Positions 9,177-18,301 are shown, numbered from the stretch's first letter. The stretch: 64,000 nt of DNA from Clostridium sp. Marseille-Q2269 (GCF_943736985.1 NZ_CALSFS010000001.1:310001-374000), one strand, 5' to 3'. Translations and numbers: made by a program. The notes: generated from the sequence alone by a model not told the origin.

Positions 9177-9326
9177 CTTCTTTTGTTCTTGTGATCAAAA
9201 ATTACTTCTTTTGTGTATTATATATTCCTTTGTTACAAATTTATTTTATCTTCTGTTCTTAATTTTTTTTCTTTTGTTCTTGTTAAAATTTTTCTTCTGT
9301 ACATATTTTCTTTTATCTTTTGTAAC
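9177..9326. repeat. array of seven CTTYTGT motifs at about two-helical-turn spacing
   Basis: Copies of CTTYTGT, often followed by TCTTGT (minus strand ACARAAG, up to ACAAGAACAAAAGAAG), occur with their G at 9185, 9213, 9232, 9255, 9276, 9299 and 9322. The steps are 28, 19, 23, 21, 23 and 23 bases. The array fills the gap between rluD and the pyrR leader. No function is known for it. It may be upstream regulatory DNA, part of an untranslated RNA, or a chance product of pyrimidine-rich composition. Confidence 0.5.
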
Positions 9327-9358
9327 ATTTATAGACATATATTATCACTATTTTATAA

Positions 9359-10276
9359 TTAAATCAATTCATTTCTCAAAATTTTGACTATTTTTTTAAA
9401 ATACTCTGGTACTTCACTTTGAAATTCTACATATTTTCCTGTACTAGGATGAACAAATCCTAATAATCTAGCATGTAACATCTGCCCTTTTAAATTAAAT
9501 CTTTGCTTCTTATATCCATAAACTGGGTCTCCAACTAAAGGATGCTTTATATGAGTCATATGGACTCTTATCTGATGTGTTCTTCCTGTTTCAAGCCTGC
9601 ATTCTACCAAAGTGTGACTTTTAAATCTTTCTATAACTTTATAATGTGTTACGGCATGCCTTCCATTTTTCACTACTGCCATCTTTATTCTATCTACAGG
9701 GTGTCTACCTATAGGCGCCTCTATAATACCCTGTTCATTCTTTATTGTGCCCTCTACCAATGCCATATATACTCTAGAAATAGAATGTTCTTTAAATTGA
9801 GCTGCTAAATTATTGTGAGATTTGTCATTTTTCGCCACTACTAATACGCCTGAAGTGTCCTTATCTATTCTATGTACAATTCCAGGTCTTGCTACTCCAT
9901 TTATACCTGATAAATCTGTGCAGTGCTTTAAAAGAGCATTAACTAAAGTTCCCGAATATAGCCCTGGTGCAGGATGAACTACCATTTCCTGAGGTTTATT
10001 TACAACTATTATGTCTTTATCTTCATATAATATATCTACTTCAATATCTTCTGGTTCTATCTCAAGCAACTTAGGTTCTGGTATATTCACTTCAATATTA
10101 TCTCCAAGTTTTAATTTGTAATTTCTTTTTTTTTCTTTATTGTTTATTAATACATTACCATTATTTATTATTTCCTGAAAATAAGATCTAGATTTATCTT
10201 CAAAAATCTGAGATAAATATAAATCTAATCTTACATTATCAAATTCCTTTTCTACTGTTAAAAATATCTTTTCCAT
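9359..10276 (-). CDS. rluD: 23S rRNA pseudouridine synthase, RluD type
   Basis: 305 aa. An N-terminal S4 RNA-binding domain (about 1-75, VRLDLYLSQIF...GNVLINNKEKKRNYKLKLGD) precedes the RluA-family catalytic domain with the active-site Asp in HRIDKDTSG. RluD-type enzymes make pseudouridines in helix 69 of 23S rRNA. The ATG at 10276 is 3 nt past the lspA stop, with GGAAGAG overlapping the lspA end, so translation is probably coupled. The lspA-rluD pair in front of pyrR is the usual Firmicute arrangement. Confidence 0.9.
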   Translation of the reverse strand: MEKIFLTVEKEFDNVRLDLYLSQIFEDKSRSYFQEIINNGNVLINNKEKKRNYKLKLGDNIEVNIPEPKLLEIEPEDIEVDILYEDKDIIVVNKPQEMVVHPAPGLYSGTLVNALLKHCTDLSGINGVARPGIVHRIDKDTSGVLVVAKNDKSHNNLAAQFKEHSISRVYMALVEGTIKNEQGIIEAPIGRHPVDRIKMAVVKNGRHAVTHYKVIERFKSHTLVECRLETGRTHQIRVHMTHIKHPLVGDPVYGYKKQRFNLKGQMLHARLLGFVHPSTGKYVEFQSEVPEYFKKIVKILRNELI

Positions 10277-10279
10277 AAA

Positions 10280-10723
10280 TTACTCTTCCTTTAATATGTA
10301 TATTACTAATAGTATAGTCCCTATAACCACTAATGTGTCCGCTATATTAAATGTAGGGAAATAATATTTATCTTTATAATGTAACATTATAAAATCTACT
10401 ACAAATTTATAATAAATTCTATCTATTAAGTTTCCTATAGCGCCACTTATTATTAGTGCTAAAGATATTTTTAATAGCCTAGAACCAGGTTTATACTTTG
10501 TAATAAAATATGCCACACCTATAATAACAACTACAGTGATTATAGCTAAGAAAATTAATTTATTTTGGAATATTCCAAAAGCTGCTCCTCTATTTTCTAA
10601 ATAAGAAAAGGTAAATAAATCTTTTATTATAACTATATATTTACCAGAGGCTAATGTATTCAGAGCCCATAATTTACTTATTCTATCTAATACTATACCT
10701 AATATTAATATAATTATTTCCAC
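10280..10723 (-). CDS. lspA: lipoprotein signal peptidase (signal peptidase II)
   Basis: 147-aa membrane aspartyl protease that removes signal peptides from prolipoproteins after lipid attachment. Four hydrophobic helices are visible. The family motifs are NRGAAFG and the catalytic region with GNLIDRIYYKFVVDFI and FNIADTLVVIG, holding the two active Asp residues. The start is GTG at 10723 with GGGGGA about 6 nt upstream. It is 3 nt ahead of rluD and probably forms a two-gene operon with it. Confidence 0.94.
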   Translation of the reverse strand: MEIIILILGIVLDRISKLWALNTLASGKYIVIIKDLFTFSYLENRGAAFGIFQNKLIFLAIITVVVIIGVAYFITKYKPGSRLLKISLALIISGAIGNLIDRIYYKFVVDFIMLHYKDKYYFPTFNIADTLVVIGTILLVIYILKEE

Positions 10724-10871
10724 AATATTCCCCCTAAATTATATACAACTATAATTTGTTTAATAATATAGTTTATAAATTTGTTTAACACTTAAATTAA
10801 TATTGTATACAAGCTATACTTGTGCTATTAACTCTCATATAAAATTGTTGTTATATAAAATATTGTTAAAA

Positions 10872-10963
10872 CTCAGATGGAAAGGACATTCATTGTCATG
10901 AAAAACTCCATCTGAGCCTTATAATAAAGCACATTATAAATTGTAGTTATTCTAATGTGCTTT
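10872..10963 (-). terminator. two tandem terminator hairpins after the TraR/DksA gene
   Basis: The first hairpin (arms 10926-10936 and 10953-10963) spans the stop codon of the gene at 10947. The second has a 10-bp perfect stem CTCAGATGGA (10872-10881 with 10908-10917) and is followed on the minus strand by TTTT. Confidence 0.65.
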
Positions 10964-11567
10964 TATAATATTCATTACTTATTTTCTCTACCGGTTCTAC
11001 ATAACCTTCTTCTTCTAAATCCTCTTCTTCTTGTACATTATAGTATTCATGCATATTTTTTATTTTATTAAAAAATTCTACACTTTGATAACAATCTTCT
11101 GCATCGAATTCTACTTTTGTTGTCTTATCATTATAACCATATCCAAAAGGATATCCTAATACTTCTTCTTCAACAGGCCTTTGGATTTCATTAATATTTT
11201 TTTCACTAATTTTATCTTGGCATTTAATACAAAGCTCTGCATAAGGAACAAGTTCTAATCTCTCTTTTGGTATGTTTTTACCACAGCCTTTACAAATTCC
11301 ATAACTTCCATCTTCTATATTTTTCAATCCATCATTTATTTTTTTTATTATAGATATTTGATTCTCTTTAAGTGCTAATCCTTTTTCTTTTTCAAAAAGT
11401 TCTGAACCTGTGTCTGCAGGATGATTGTCATAATTGGATAACTCCATATTTATAGCAGAATTAGAATCTATACTTTCATTATTTTTCATTTCCTGTAGTA
11501 GAGAGTTTACTCCTTCTTTTTCTCTTATAAGTTTATTTTTAAAATATTTTAAAGAATTTTCATCCAT
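10947..11567 (-). CDS. TraR/DksA-type C4 zinc finger protein (YteA-like)
   Basis: 206 aa. A long charged N-terminal region with coiled-coil character leads into a C4 zinc finger C-x2-C-x17-C-x2-C (CKGCG...LCIKC), the DksA/TraR signature. A Glu-rich tail follows. DksA/TraR proteins act on RNA polymerase through the secondary channel. The Bacillus-type YteA relatives share this layout, and their role is not well defined, so direct transcription control is inference. Start ATG 11567 with GGAG about 10 nt upstream. It is upstream of lspA but separated by hairpins, so it is probably its own transcript. Confidence 0.82.
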   Translation of the reverse strand: MDENSLKYFKNKLIREKEGVNSLLQEMKNNESIDSNSAINMELSNYDNHPADTGSELFEKEKGLALKENQISIIKKINDGLKNIEDGSYGICKGCGKNIPKERLELVPYAELCIKCQDKISEKNINEIQRPVEEEVLGYPFGYGYNDKTTKVEFDAEDCYQSVEFFNKIKNMHEYYNVQEEEDLEEEGYVEPVEKISNEYYKSTLE

Positions 11568-11698
11568 AGGTTATAAACTCCTTTCTCCATAGAACTTTTA
11601 CTTTCTTAATGATATTTTAACTATATTTTTTTTATTTATTCTATGTAAAAAGATTCAAATTAACCTAATTTAAATTATTCTTTATATAATAACTATGA

Positions 11699-12499
11699 TT
11701 ATAAAATATTATTTATTTTCTCTACTCCCTGTATTAGTTCCTTCATATCTTTAATGTTTATAGTCTGTCTGGCATCAGATACTGCATCATCTGGATTCAC
11801 ATGACTTTCTATTATAAGGCCATCTGCTCCTGCTGCTATAGAAGCTAAAGACATTGGCTTTACATATTCTCTAAATCCTGTAGCATGACTAGGATCTACT
11901 ATTATAGGAACTCTATATTTATCCTTTATTACTGCTACGGTATTAAGATCTAATGTATTTCTTGTATAGCTCTCAAAGGTTCTTATTCCTCTTTCACATA
12001 ATACTATATTCATGTTACCTTCACTCATAATATATTCTGCTGCGTAAATCCATTCTTTAAGTGTAGCACTCATTCCTCTTTTTAAAAGAACGGGCTTATT
12101 TGTTCTTCCTACTTCTTTTAAAAGAGTATAGTTATACATATTTCTTGAACCTATTTGTATCATATCAATATAATGGCATGCTTCTTCTATATCTCTTGCA
12201 TCCATTATTTCACTTACTATAGGCATATCAAATTTATCTCCACAGTTTTTTAAAATTTTAAGTCCTTGAAATTTTAAACCCTGAAAAGAATACGGAGAAG
12301 TTCTTGGCTTAAAAGCTCCTCCTCTTAACATGTGAACTCCTAATTTTTTAAGATTCTGTGCTATAGACATAACTGTTTTTTCATCTTCCACCGCACAAGG
12401 ACCTGATATAATTACTTTTTCTTCTCCACCTATAATTATATCTTTTACTTTAACTTTAATATTCTCACCGTTTTTTTTATCTATTAACAATTTTTCCAT
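11699..12499 (-). CDS. aroF: 3-deoxy-7-phosphoheptulonate (DAHP) synthase, KdsA-like type
   Basis: 266-aa first enzyme of the shikimate pathway, joining phosphoenolpyruvate and erythrose 4-phosphate. The short form lacks an N-terminal regulatory domain. Blocks seen include ISGPCAVEDE, LRGGAFKPRTSPYSFQG, IQIGSRNMYN, the metal-binding Cys/His/Glu residues in VLCERGIRTFE and VDPSHATG, and ESHVNPDDAVSDA. This is the I-beta class of DAHP synthases, related to KDO8P synthase. The KPRTSPYSFQG block supports DAHP rather than KDO8P synthase. Start ATG with AGGTGA upstream. It is third in line after aroB and mtnN. Confidence 0.92.
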   Translation of the reverse strand: MEKLLIDKKNGENIKVKVKDIIIGGEEKVIISGPCAVEDEKTVMSIAQNLKKLGVHMLRGGAFKPRTSPYSFQGLKFQGLKILKNCGDKFDMPIVSEIMDARDIEEACHYIDMIQIGSRNMYNYTLLKEVGRTNKPVLLKRGMSATLKEWIYAAEYIMSEGNMNIVLCERGIRTFESYTRNTLDLNTVAVIKDKYRVPIIVDPSHATGFREYVKPMSLASIAAGADGLIIESHVNPDDAVSDARQTINIKDMKELIQGVEKINNIL

Positions 12500-12549
12500 T
12501 AAAATATCACCTACGAAAACTTCTTTTCTCTTTAGAATAAAATCTTTAT

Positions 12550-12583
12550 GTATTTAAAATAATAATAAAATTATTTTAAATAC
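12550..12583. repeat. perfect AT-rich palindrome between mtnN and aroF
   Basis: Two 14-bp arms GTATTTAAAATAAT around a 6-nt loop. It follows the mtnN stop and precedes aroF. Without a T-run it may be a weak terminator, an RNA-processing site or an operator. Confidence 0.45.
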
Positions 12584-12600
12584 ACTGAAAACTGTAATGC

Positions 12601-13293
12601 TTATATACTTAAAAGCATTCTTTTTAATATATGAGTAGAATTTTTAATAGCTATACTCATAAAGTCCTCATATTCCATATGTGCTCCTATACTGGCGTTG
12701 TCTGATATGGATCTTATAACTACAAAAGGAATACTGTTTAAATATGAAACTTGAGCTATGCTTCCACCTTCCATTTCACAAGCCAATGCATTAAATTCTT
12801 TGCACATCCATTGAACTTTTTCTTTATCATTTATGAATTGATCTCCTGTAACTATTCTTCCCACCAAACATTTATGATCTTTTTCATCTTCAAAAGCTTT
12901 TTTCGCTTTTTCTATTAATTCAACATCACATTTAAAATCAAAAGTATCTAATCTTGGAATTTGTCCTATTGGGTCTCCAAAAGCAGATGTATCCATGTCA
13001 TGTTGAATTAAACTATCTGCTACTACTACATCTCCTGGTAATACATGTTCTGCTGTTCCTCCAGCTATACCTACATTTATTATTTTATCCACTTTAAAAT
13101 CATCTATTAATATTTGAGCACAGATAGCTGCATTTACTTTTCCTATACCGCATCTTACGGCAACTACACTATTACCCCAAAGCTTTCCTGAGTTAAAGGT
13201 CATATTGGCTTTAACTTGCTTTATTTCTGGTTTTAATTCCCTTAATAATAATTCTAGTTCCTCATCCATTGCACCTATAATACCTATTGTCAT
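12601..13293 (-). CDS. mtnN: 5'-methylthioadenosine/S-adenosylhomocysteine nucleosidase
   Basis: 230-aa enzyme that releases adenine from MTA, SAH and 5'-deoxyadenosine, clearing by-products of SAM chemistry. The PNP/UDP family blocks are all seen: IGAMDEELELLL, GIGKVNAAICAQ, NVGIAGG, the purine-site CEMEGGSIAQV and the catalytic Asp in RSISDNAS. Full-length. The ATG immediately follows the aroB stop (TAAATG), with GGGAGGAAG inside the aroB end, so the two are translationally coupled. The placement between two shikimate genes is probably operon convenience. Confidence 0.94.
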   Translation of the reverse strand: MTIGIIGAMDEELELLLRELKPEIKQVKANMTFNSGKLWGNSVVAVRCGIGKVNAAICAQILIDDFKVDKIINVGIAGGTAEHVLPGDVVVADSLIQHDMDTSAFGDPIGQIPRLDTFDFKCDVELIEKAKKAFEDEKDHKCLVGRIVTGDQFINDKEKVQWMCKEFNALACEMEGGSIAQVSYLNSIPFVVIRSISDNASIGAHMEYEDFMSIAIKNSTHILKRMLLSI

Positions 13294-14382
13294 TTATTCT
13301 TCCTCCCTATCTATGCTTTCTTTCATAGCTTTAACAATTTCACTTTCTTCTACTTCCATTTTTACTTTTACTTTACCTTTTTTCTCTAATAAAGTAAATC
13401 TAATTTTGTCCCTATTTTTTTTATCATGTCTTATAGCATACAAAAATATCTTATAGTTGTCAACTCTATAGAAAAGTGGCAAATTTAACTTTTTATATAA
13501 CTGCACTATATTCTTATATACGTTTTTATCTAAATTTAACTTTTTTTCTGATAACTTTAAAGCTACTAATACTCCCAAAGCTACAGCTTCTCCATGTGAT
13601 ATACTATAATTAGAATCAACTTCTATAGCATGACCTACAGTGTGACCAAAATTTAAAGAATTCCTTATTCCCAAATCTCTAAAGTCTTCTTCTACAATAT
13701 TTGCCTTTATGGATAAACATTCTTTTACTATATAAATAAGTTTATCTTGTTCTCTCTCCAATATAAACTTAATATTTTTTTCTATGAAATAATCTAAATC
13801 ATTATCTTTTATTAAAGAATACTTTATTATTTCGCCTAATCCATTTAGAAATTCTTTTTTACTTAAAGTTTTTAAAAAACTAGTACTTACGTAAACGAAT
13901 AAAGGATTATAAAAATTTCCTATTAAATTTTTTGTCTCTCTGTGGTTATAACCTACTTTGCCTCCTATTGAACTATCCACTTGAGACAATAACGTAGTAG
14001 GTATGTTTATAAATCTTACACCTCTCATATAAGTAGATGCTACAAATCCAGTAATATCACCTACTATGCCTCCACCAAAAGCTATTAATACACTATGCCT
14101 ATTAGCATGATTTTCTATTAAAAAATCATATATTTTGTTTATTGTATTAATATTTTTATTTTCTTCTCCTTGATCCATTTCAAATACAAAATATCTATTT
14201 TTATTTATAAATTGTTCTATTCTGTCTTTATATAAACTATATACATTTTTATCAGTTATTATAAATATATTATCTGTATCTTTTATTTTGTTTTCTAAAA
14301 GTATATTATGAAATCTATTTAAGTTATTATTTATGTATACCCTATGTTTTAGCTCTACACTTTCTAATATTATTTCTTTCAT
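13294..14382 (-). CDS. aroB: 3-dehydroquinate synthase
   Basis: 362-aa second enzyme of the shikimate pathway (DAHP to 3-dehydroquinate, NAD and divalent metal dependent). Key blocks are GGGIVGDITGFVAS for NAD binding, PTTLLSQVDSSIGGKVG and the metal-site residues in NLIGNFYNP, NFGHTVGHAIE and SHGEAVALG. The C-terminus is rich in Lys/Glu. Start ATG at 14382 with GGGGA upstream. It leads aroB-mtnN-aroF. The 215 nt upstream, behind the divIVA terminator, should contain its promoter. Confidence 0.93.
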   Translation of the reverse strand: MKEIILESVELKHRVYINNNLNRFHNILLENKIKDTDNIFIITDKNVYSLYKDRIEQFINKNRYFVFEMDQGEENKNINTINKIYDFLIENHANRHSVLIAFGGGIVGDITGFVASTYMRGVRFINIPTTLLSQVDSSIGGKVGYNHRETKNLIGNFYNPLFVYVSTSFLKTLSKKEFLNGLGEIIKYSLIKDNDLDYFIEKNIKFILEREQDKLIYIVKECLSIKANIVEEDFRDLGIRNSLNFGHTVGHAIEVDSNYSISHGEAVALGVLVALKLSEKKLNLDKNVYKNIVQLYKKLNLPLFYRVDNYKIFLYAIRHDKKNRDKIRFTLLEKKGKVKVKMEVEESEIVKAMKESIDREEE

Positions 14383-14566
14383 ATAATTCCCCTACTTTCA
14401 TATGTAAAGTAATTTTAAGGTTTAATTATAGTTATTATTAGTAATTTTGACATTCAGATAAATTTATTATACCATACACCTAATATTTTATTAGTATATT
14501 GAGACTACAATTTAAATTTTTTATTTATTAAGATTATATATTTTCAAATTTATTATATATATTTAA

Positions 14567-14595
14567 AGGAGTTTTTGCTATATGCAAAAACTCCT
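14567..14595 (-). terminator. terminator of the division operon (after divIVA)
   Basis: A 12-bp perfect stem AGGAGTTTTTGC with a 5-nt loop, immediately past the divIVA stop and followed by TTTAAAT on the minus strand. Confidence 0.75.
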
Positions 14596-14598
14596 CTA

Positions 14599-15249
14599 TT
14601 AATCTTCTTTTATATAAAAACTTTTTATTTCATTATTGTTTTTGTTTAAAAAAGAATTATCTATGGTAATATCTGAAACTTTAAAATTATGTTCTTTAGT
14701 TTCTGAATTATCCACTAAAGCTGCACCATCTTCAATTTCTATCTCTTTTTCTGATACAAATCTTTCTTCTACACCAGTACCAAGATTATAGTTTTTCATA
14801 AATTCTTTTTCCATTTCATAAAACATGTCCATCTGGGTTTTCATGAACGTTTTATATCTATTTCTAAATTTATTAAATTCTTGTTTTGTATACTGGAATT
14901 CATCATTTATTTTCATAACGTCTTCTTGAGATTTTTCTATAACTCTTTTAGCAGAATCATTAGCATTTTTTATTATTAAATCTGCTTCCTTTTGAGCTGT
15001 CTCCTTTGCTTGCTCTGCTGCATTTTGGGCTAATAAAAGAGTATTTTGTATAGTTTCTTCCATTTTATCATAATGATTTAATCTATCTTCTAATGTAATT
15101 ACCCTTTCACTTAAAGATGAATTTTCTTTATACAGTTCTTCATAATTCTCTGATATTTTATCTAAAAATTCATCTACCTCTTCACAATTATATCCTCTCA
15201 TGGATTTTTTAAATATTTTATTAGTAATATCCATTGATGTTATCTTCAT
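14599..15249 (-). CDS. divIVA: DivIVA-family cell division/polarity protein
   Basis: About 216 aa. The DivIVA N-terminal membrane-curvature domain is clear (MDITNKIFKKSMRGYNCEEV, then DEFLD), followed by a long coiled coil (about residues 30-150) and a poorly conserved acidic tail. It recognises negatively curved membrane at poles and septa and recruits partners. Start chosen at ATG 15249 because GAGGTG lies 6 nt upstream; an in-frame GTG three codons earlier is part of that ribosome site. It is the last gene of the ylm-type cluster yggS-sepF-yggT-ylmH-divIVA, as in many Firmicutes. Confidence 0.93.
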   Translation of the reverse strand: MKITSMDITNKIFKKSMRGYNCEEVDEFLDKISENYEELYKENSSLSERVITLEDRLNHYDKMEETIQNTLLLAQNAAEQAKETAQKEADLIIKNANDSAKRVIEKSQEDVMKINDEFQYTKQEFNKFRNRYKTFMKTQMDMFYEMEKEFMKNYNLGTGVEERFVSEKEIEIEDGAALVDNSETKEHNFKVSDITIDNSFLNKNNNEIKSFYIKED

Positions 15250-15264
15250 AGAACACACCTCAAA

Positions 15265-16035
15265 TCAAATAAATTTTTTAAATAATATTTTAATTCGTCC
15301 CTTAGCTGTTTCTCCTACCAAAGAATCCATTTTAAATTTACCATATCCTCTTATAGTAATTATAGAATCCTTATGTATCTCCTTATTTTTAGAATTTACT
15401 TCATCATAATCCACAAACACCTTTGAAGATTCTATTAGATTCAAAGCTCTATTTCTAGATATATTACATAAACATGCCACTATAGAATCAAGTCTATTAG
15501 AAGAAACAATAATACACTTTTCTTCAAAATTAAACTCAGGAATCACCTGAGTTTTTAAATCTACATTTTCTATTCTACAGGGTGCCTTAGCTATATGATT
15601 CAAATTCATGTTTACATATTCATATAAATCTTCATATATAGGTACATAACAATTATCTTGTTTTAAAATTAAATCTCCCATTTTTTCTCTCTTTATACCT
15701 AAAGATGTTAAAGAACCTAAAAAATCTTTGTGCTTTAAGTTAATAAATTTAGAATTATAACTTATTTTAGCCAGAATCAATGGAAAATCTTGAACATCGT
15801 AAACATTAAATCCTATAACTTTTCTTTCTGCATCCTTAAAAACTCCAAAAGTATCTATTTTCAAATTTAAAAAGTCCGCTAATTCGTGAGAAACTTTGCA
15901 TATATTGTTAGTACAAAAATAAGATGAAAATAATTGTTTTCCTGTTTTTTCTGCTAATATGGCTTTATTATATATATCCAGCAACATACTCTTATCTTCT
16001 ATATTTACTTTGTTTAAAAACTTTTCTTTATTCAT
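15265..16035 (-). CDS. ylmH: YlmH-type S4-domain RNA-binding protein
   Basis: 256 aa. A non-catalytic N-terminal region precedes a C-terminal S4 RNA-binding domain (about 180-256, SNRLDSIVACLCNISRNRAL, then KVFVDYDEVNSKNK). YlmH proteins sit in division clusters and bind ribosomal RNA, with a reported link to ribosome rescue in B. subtilis. The ATG directly follows the yggT stop (TAAATG) and has no separate ribosome site, implying translational coupling. Followed by divIVA 16 nt downstream. Confidence 0.88.
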   Translation of the reverse strand: MNKEKFLNKVNIEDKSMLLDIYNKAILAEKTGKQLFSSYFCTNNICKVSHELADFLNLKIDTFGVFKDAERKVIGFNVYDVQDFPLILAKISYNSKFINLKHKDFLGSLTSLGIKREKMGDLILKQDNCYVPIYEDLYEYVNMNLNHIAKAPCRIENVDLKTQVIPEFNFEEKCIIVSSNRLDSIVACLCNISRNRALNLIESSKVFVDYDEVNSKNKEIHKDSIITIRGYGKFKMDSLVGETAKGRIKILFKKFI

Positions 16036-16311
16036 TTATAAAAATCTTAAAATATAAAAAACTAAATTTCTTATAATATCTAATAAAACCAAAGCAAATA
16101 TAGGCGAAAAATCTATCATCAAATTTGGTGCTATTTTATTTTGAAAATTCCTTGCGGGCTTCATAAGTGGATTTGTAAGGCTGTGTATGAAATTAGTAAA
16201 AGGATCCTGTTTTCCTGGAGCTACCCAAGATAACACTACATCAATCAAGATTGCCCCTTCTAAAAGCCTAAATAAAAGTGATATAGCTGTTATTATAGTG
16301 TTAGATACCAT
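16036..16311 (-). CDS. yggT: YggT-family membrane protein (YlmG)
   Basis: 91 aa with two hydrophobic segments joined by the family loop, including VVLSWVAPGKQDPF and the NPLMKPARNF repeat-type motif. YggT/YlmG proteins are associated with septum or membrane organisation, but the biochemical role is unknown. ATG 16311 is chosen since GGAGG lies 5 nt upstream; a TTG four codons earlier falls inside that ribosome site. It lies between sepF and ylmH. Confidence 0.88.
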   Translation of the reverse strand: MVSNTIITAISLLFRLLEGAILIDVVLSWVAPGKQDPFTNFIHSLTNPLMKPARNFQNKIAPNLMIDFSPIFALVLLDIIRNLVFYILRFL

Positions 16312-16325
16312 ATTTGCCTCCAAAC

Positions 16326-16784
16326 TTATTTATTCCAATTAAATATTCCCTTACTAGATATTAATTGACTTTTTAGTTCATTAGTAACTTCTACTGTTGA
16401 GGGTGCTAATATATAAACAGATTTTTCAACTTCTTCTAAACTGCCACCTAATGCATAACTTGCACCACCCATAAAATCTAATAATCTTTGGGCTATTTTA
16501 GTTTCTAAATCGGTAGTATTTACTATTATTATTTTTCTATTTTTTAGTTCATCACATATATCTACAGCTTCTTCATAACTAGTTGGCTTTATTATTTTAA
16601 CCTTAGCTGAAACGGCTGTATGTATACTTACCACCTTATTATTTCTTTTAGTGTTTGAAGATATAAGTGGAGTTACTTCTTCCTCTACTTTTTGTTCTCC
16701 CTCTTCCATTTCCTCTAAATCCTCTTCTAAATCATCTTCTAGGCCTAGAAGTCCAGCCATTTTGTCAAAAATTTTACCTGCCAT
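16326..16784 (-). CDS. sepF: cell division protein SepF
   Basis: 152 aa. An N-terminal amphipathic membrane-binding segment ([14 protein letters not shown]) is followed by an acidic linker and the SepF/DUF552 core (about 60-150) with [20 protein letters not shown] and [18 protein letters not shown]. It tethers FtsZ filaments to the membrane and can replace FtsA; no ftsA is present in this cluster. The second of two close ATG codons is used because it is 9 nt from GGAGG. It is 21 nt after yggS. Confidence 0.93.
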   Translation of the reverse strand: MAGKIFDKMAGLLGLEDDLEEDLEEMEEGEQKVEEEVTPLISSNTKRNNKVVSIHTAVSAKVKIIKPTSYEEAVDICDELKNRKIIIVNTTDLETKIAQRLLDFMGGASYALGGSLEEVEKSVYILAPSTVEVTNELKSQLISSKGIFNWNK

Positions 16785-16805
16785 AAACATTTACCTCCTT
16801 AATAA

Positions 16806-17483
16806 TTACTTTATATCATAATTTCTCTTTCCAAAAATTCCTTGTCCCACTCTTATCATGTTAGAGCCTTCCTTTATAGCAATAGGATAGTCTCCCGTCA
16901 TTCCCATAGATAAGTACTTCATTTCTATATTGTTAAAGTTCTTATTCTGTAGTAATGAAAATATATTTTTTACTTGTCCAAAGTATTTAGCACATTCTTC
17001 ATTAGAACCTTTAGGTATTATACTCATAATTCCTTTAATTTTTACATTTTTACATTTTTCTATAGCATATATAATATTTTCTAGTTCTTCTTCATATATT
17101 CCATATTTACTTTCTTCTTTTGCTATATTTATTTGAATTAATGCATTAGCTATTTTATCAGCTTTTTTATATTTATTTTCTATCTCTTCTAAAAGCCTAA
17201 TGCTATCTAAAGAATGTATCAAATAAACTTTTCCTACTACATACTTCACTTTATTTCTTTGAAGATGACCTATTAAATGCCACCTTATGTCTTTTTTTTC
17301 TTTAAAATACTCTATTTTATCTACAAGTTCTTGTACCTTATTTTCTCCAAAATCTCTCAATCCAGCTTCATATGCTTCTTCTACATATTCTACTGGTTTA
17401 GTTTTGGATACCCCTATAAGAGTTACATCTTTGGGCAAGTTTTTCTTTATGCTATTAATATTGTCTCGTATTTCCAAAGCCAT
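16806..17483 (-). CDS. yggS: YggS/PLPBP-family pyridoxal-phosphate homeostasis protein
   Basis: 225 aa, the PLP-binding barrel family without a C-terminal domain. The cofactor Lys is in TLIGVSKTKPVE. The blocks FGENKVQEL, WHLIGHLQRNK, HSLDS, MSMGMTGDYPIAI-type (KYLSMGMTGDYP) and MIRVGQGIFG complete the signature. It buffers PLP and affects amino-acid metabolism; no enzyme activity is established for the family. The start is ambiguous: ATG 17483 is only 1-2 nt from GGGGGC, while TTG 17477 has better spacing. Known as ylmE in B. subtilis. Confidence 0.92.
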   Translation of the reverse strand: MALEIRDNINSIKKNLPKDVTLIGVSKTKPVEYVEEAYEAGLRDFGENKVQELVDKIEYFKEKKDIRWHLIGHLQRNKVKYVVGKVYLIHSLDSIRLLEEIENKYKKADKIANALIQINIAKEESKYGIYEEELENIIYAIEKCKNVKIKGIMSIIPKGSNEECAKYFGQVKNIFSLLQNKNFNNIEMKYLSMGMTGDYPIAIKEGSNMIRVGQGIFGKRNYDIK

Positions 17484-17569
17484 GCCCCCTTACAGCCTAA
17501 TTATTATTTACTTTATAATATTCTGCATAAAATTTAAAAGTCCTTCAGAATTAAACACTTTTAAACTAA

Positions 17570-18301
17570 TTATTTTTCTGTAGATTTAATATTTTTAGGT
17601 TTTTTATCACCACTATAGGCTGGTACTATTATTTTATCTTTTTCTTGTATATCTACATATATTTTTCTAACCATTAATATTTGAAGATATCCATCACTTC
17701 TAAGCATATATTCTCTAATAGATGTTTTATCTCCTATTACATCAATATAAAAAGGAGCTAACAGTTTTATTCCACCATTTATACCTATAAGAGTACCGTC
17801 ACAATATACATCAGAAGTATTAGTTATTCTCTGTCCATTTAAGGATATAGCTTCTACGCCAGAATTTTTCAAGTCATTTATAACCTGTATAAGATCTGTA
17901 TTATGTATTAACTTTAACTGATTTTCTTCGTAAGTTCCTCCTTCAAATAACTTCTTATCTGCATCTTTTAACACTATTCTTAATCCAGGTCCTTGTACAG
18001 CTATATTTCCTAACTGTAATCTATTTTCAAAAATTTCTTTTCCAACTTCCTCTCTTATTTCTTTTTGATCTGATAATTTACTTTCATATTTTTTTAACTT
18101 TTCGTAATAATCATTATATTTTTCCTTTAAGTTGCTGTTTTCTGAATATAATTTATTTTTTTCATTAATTGCTTCTTGGTACTGTTTGCCATTTAAAAAA
18201 GTTCTAGCATTTACCTTTTTAAAACTTATATTCATGGATATCAATATCCCTATAGCTATAGAAGCTATAAATATGAATATAGTAGCTTCATTATTTCTCA
18301 T
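17570..18301 (-). CDS. DUF881-family membrane-anchored protein (second copy)
   Basis: 243 aa. One N-terminal transmembrane segment (about 6-24), then a coiled coil (about 45-80, with NSNLKEKYNDYYEKLKKYES), then the DUF881 domain with GPGLRIVLKD, GVEAISLNGQRI and the APFYIDVIG block. Proteins of this family (YlxW/YlxX) are consistently found in division clusters next to the small basic protein, and their role is unknown. ATG at 18301 directly follows the sbp stop codon TAG, with GAGGTG upstream inside sbp. A paralogue lies on the other side of sbp. Confidence 0.85.
   Translation of the reverse strand: MRNNEATIFIFIASIAIGILISMNISFKKVNARTFLNGKQYQEAINEKNKLYSENSNLKEKYNDYYEKLKKYESKLSDQKEIREEVGKEIFENRLQLGNIAVQGPGLRIVLKDADKKLFEGGTYEENQLKLIHNTDLIQVINDLKNSGVEAISLNGQRITNTSDVYCDGTLIGINGGIKLLAPFYIDVIGDKTSIREYMLRSDGYLQILMVRKIYVDIQEKDKIIVPAYSGDKKPKNIKSTEK

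Noticed and set aside
9177-9326. The motif array as a CRISPR
   Set aside because: The repeated unit is only about 7-14 bases, degenerate, and the spacers are under 20 bases; no cas genes are in the window.
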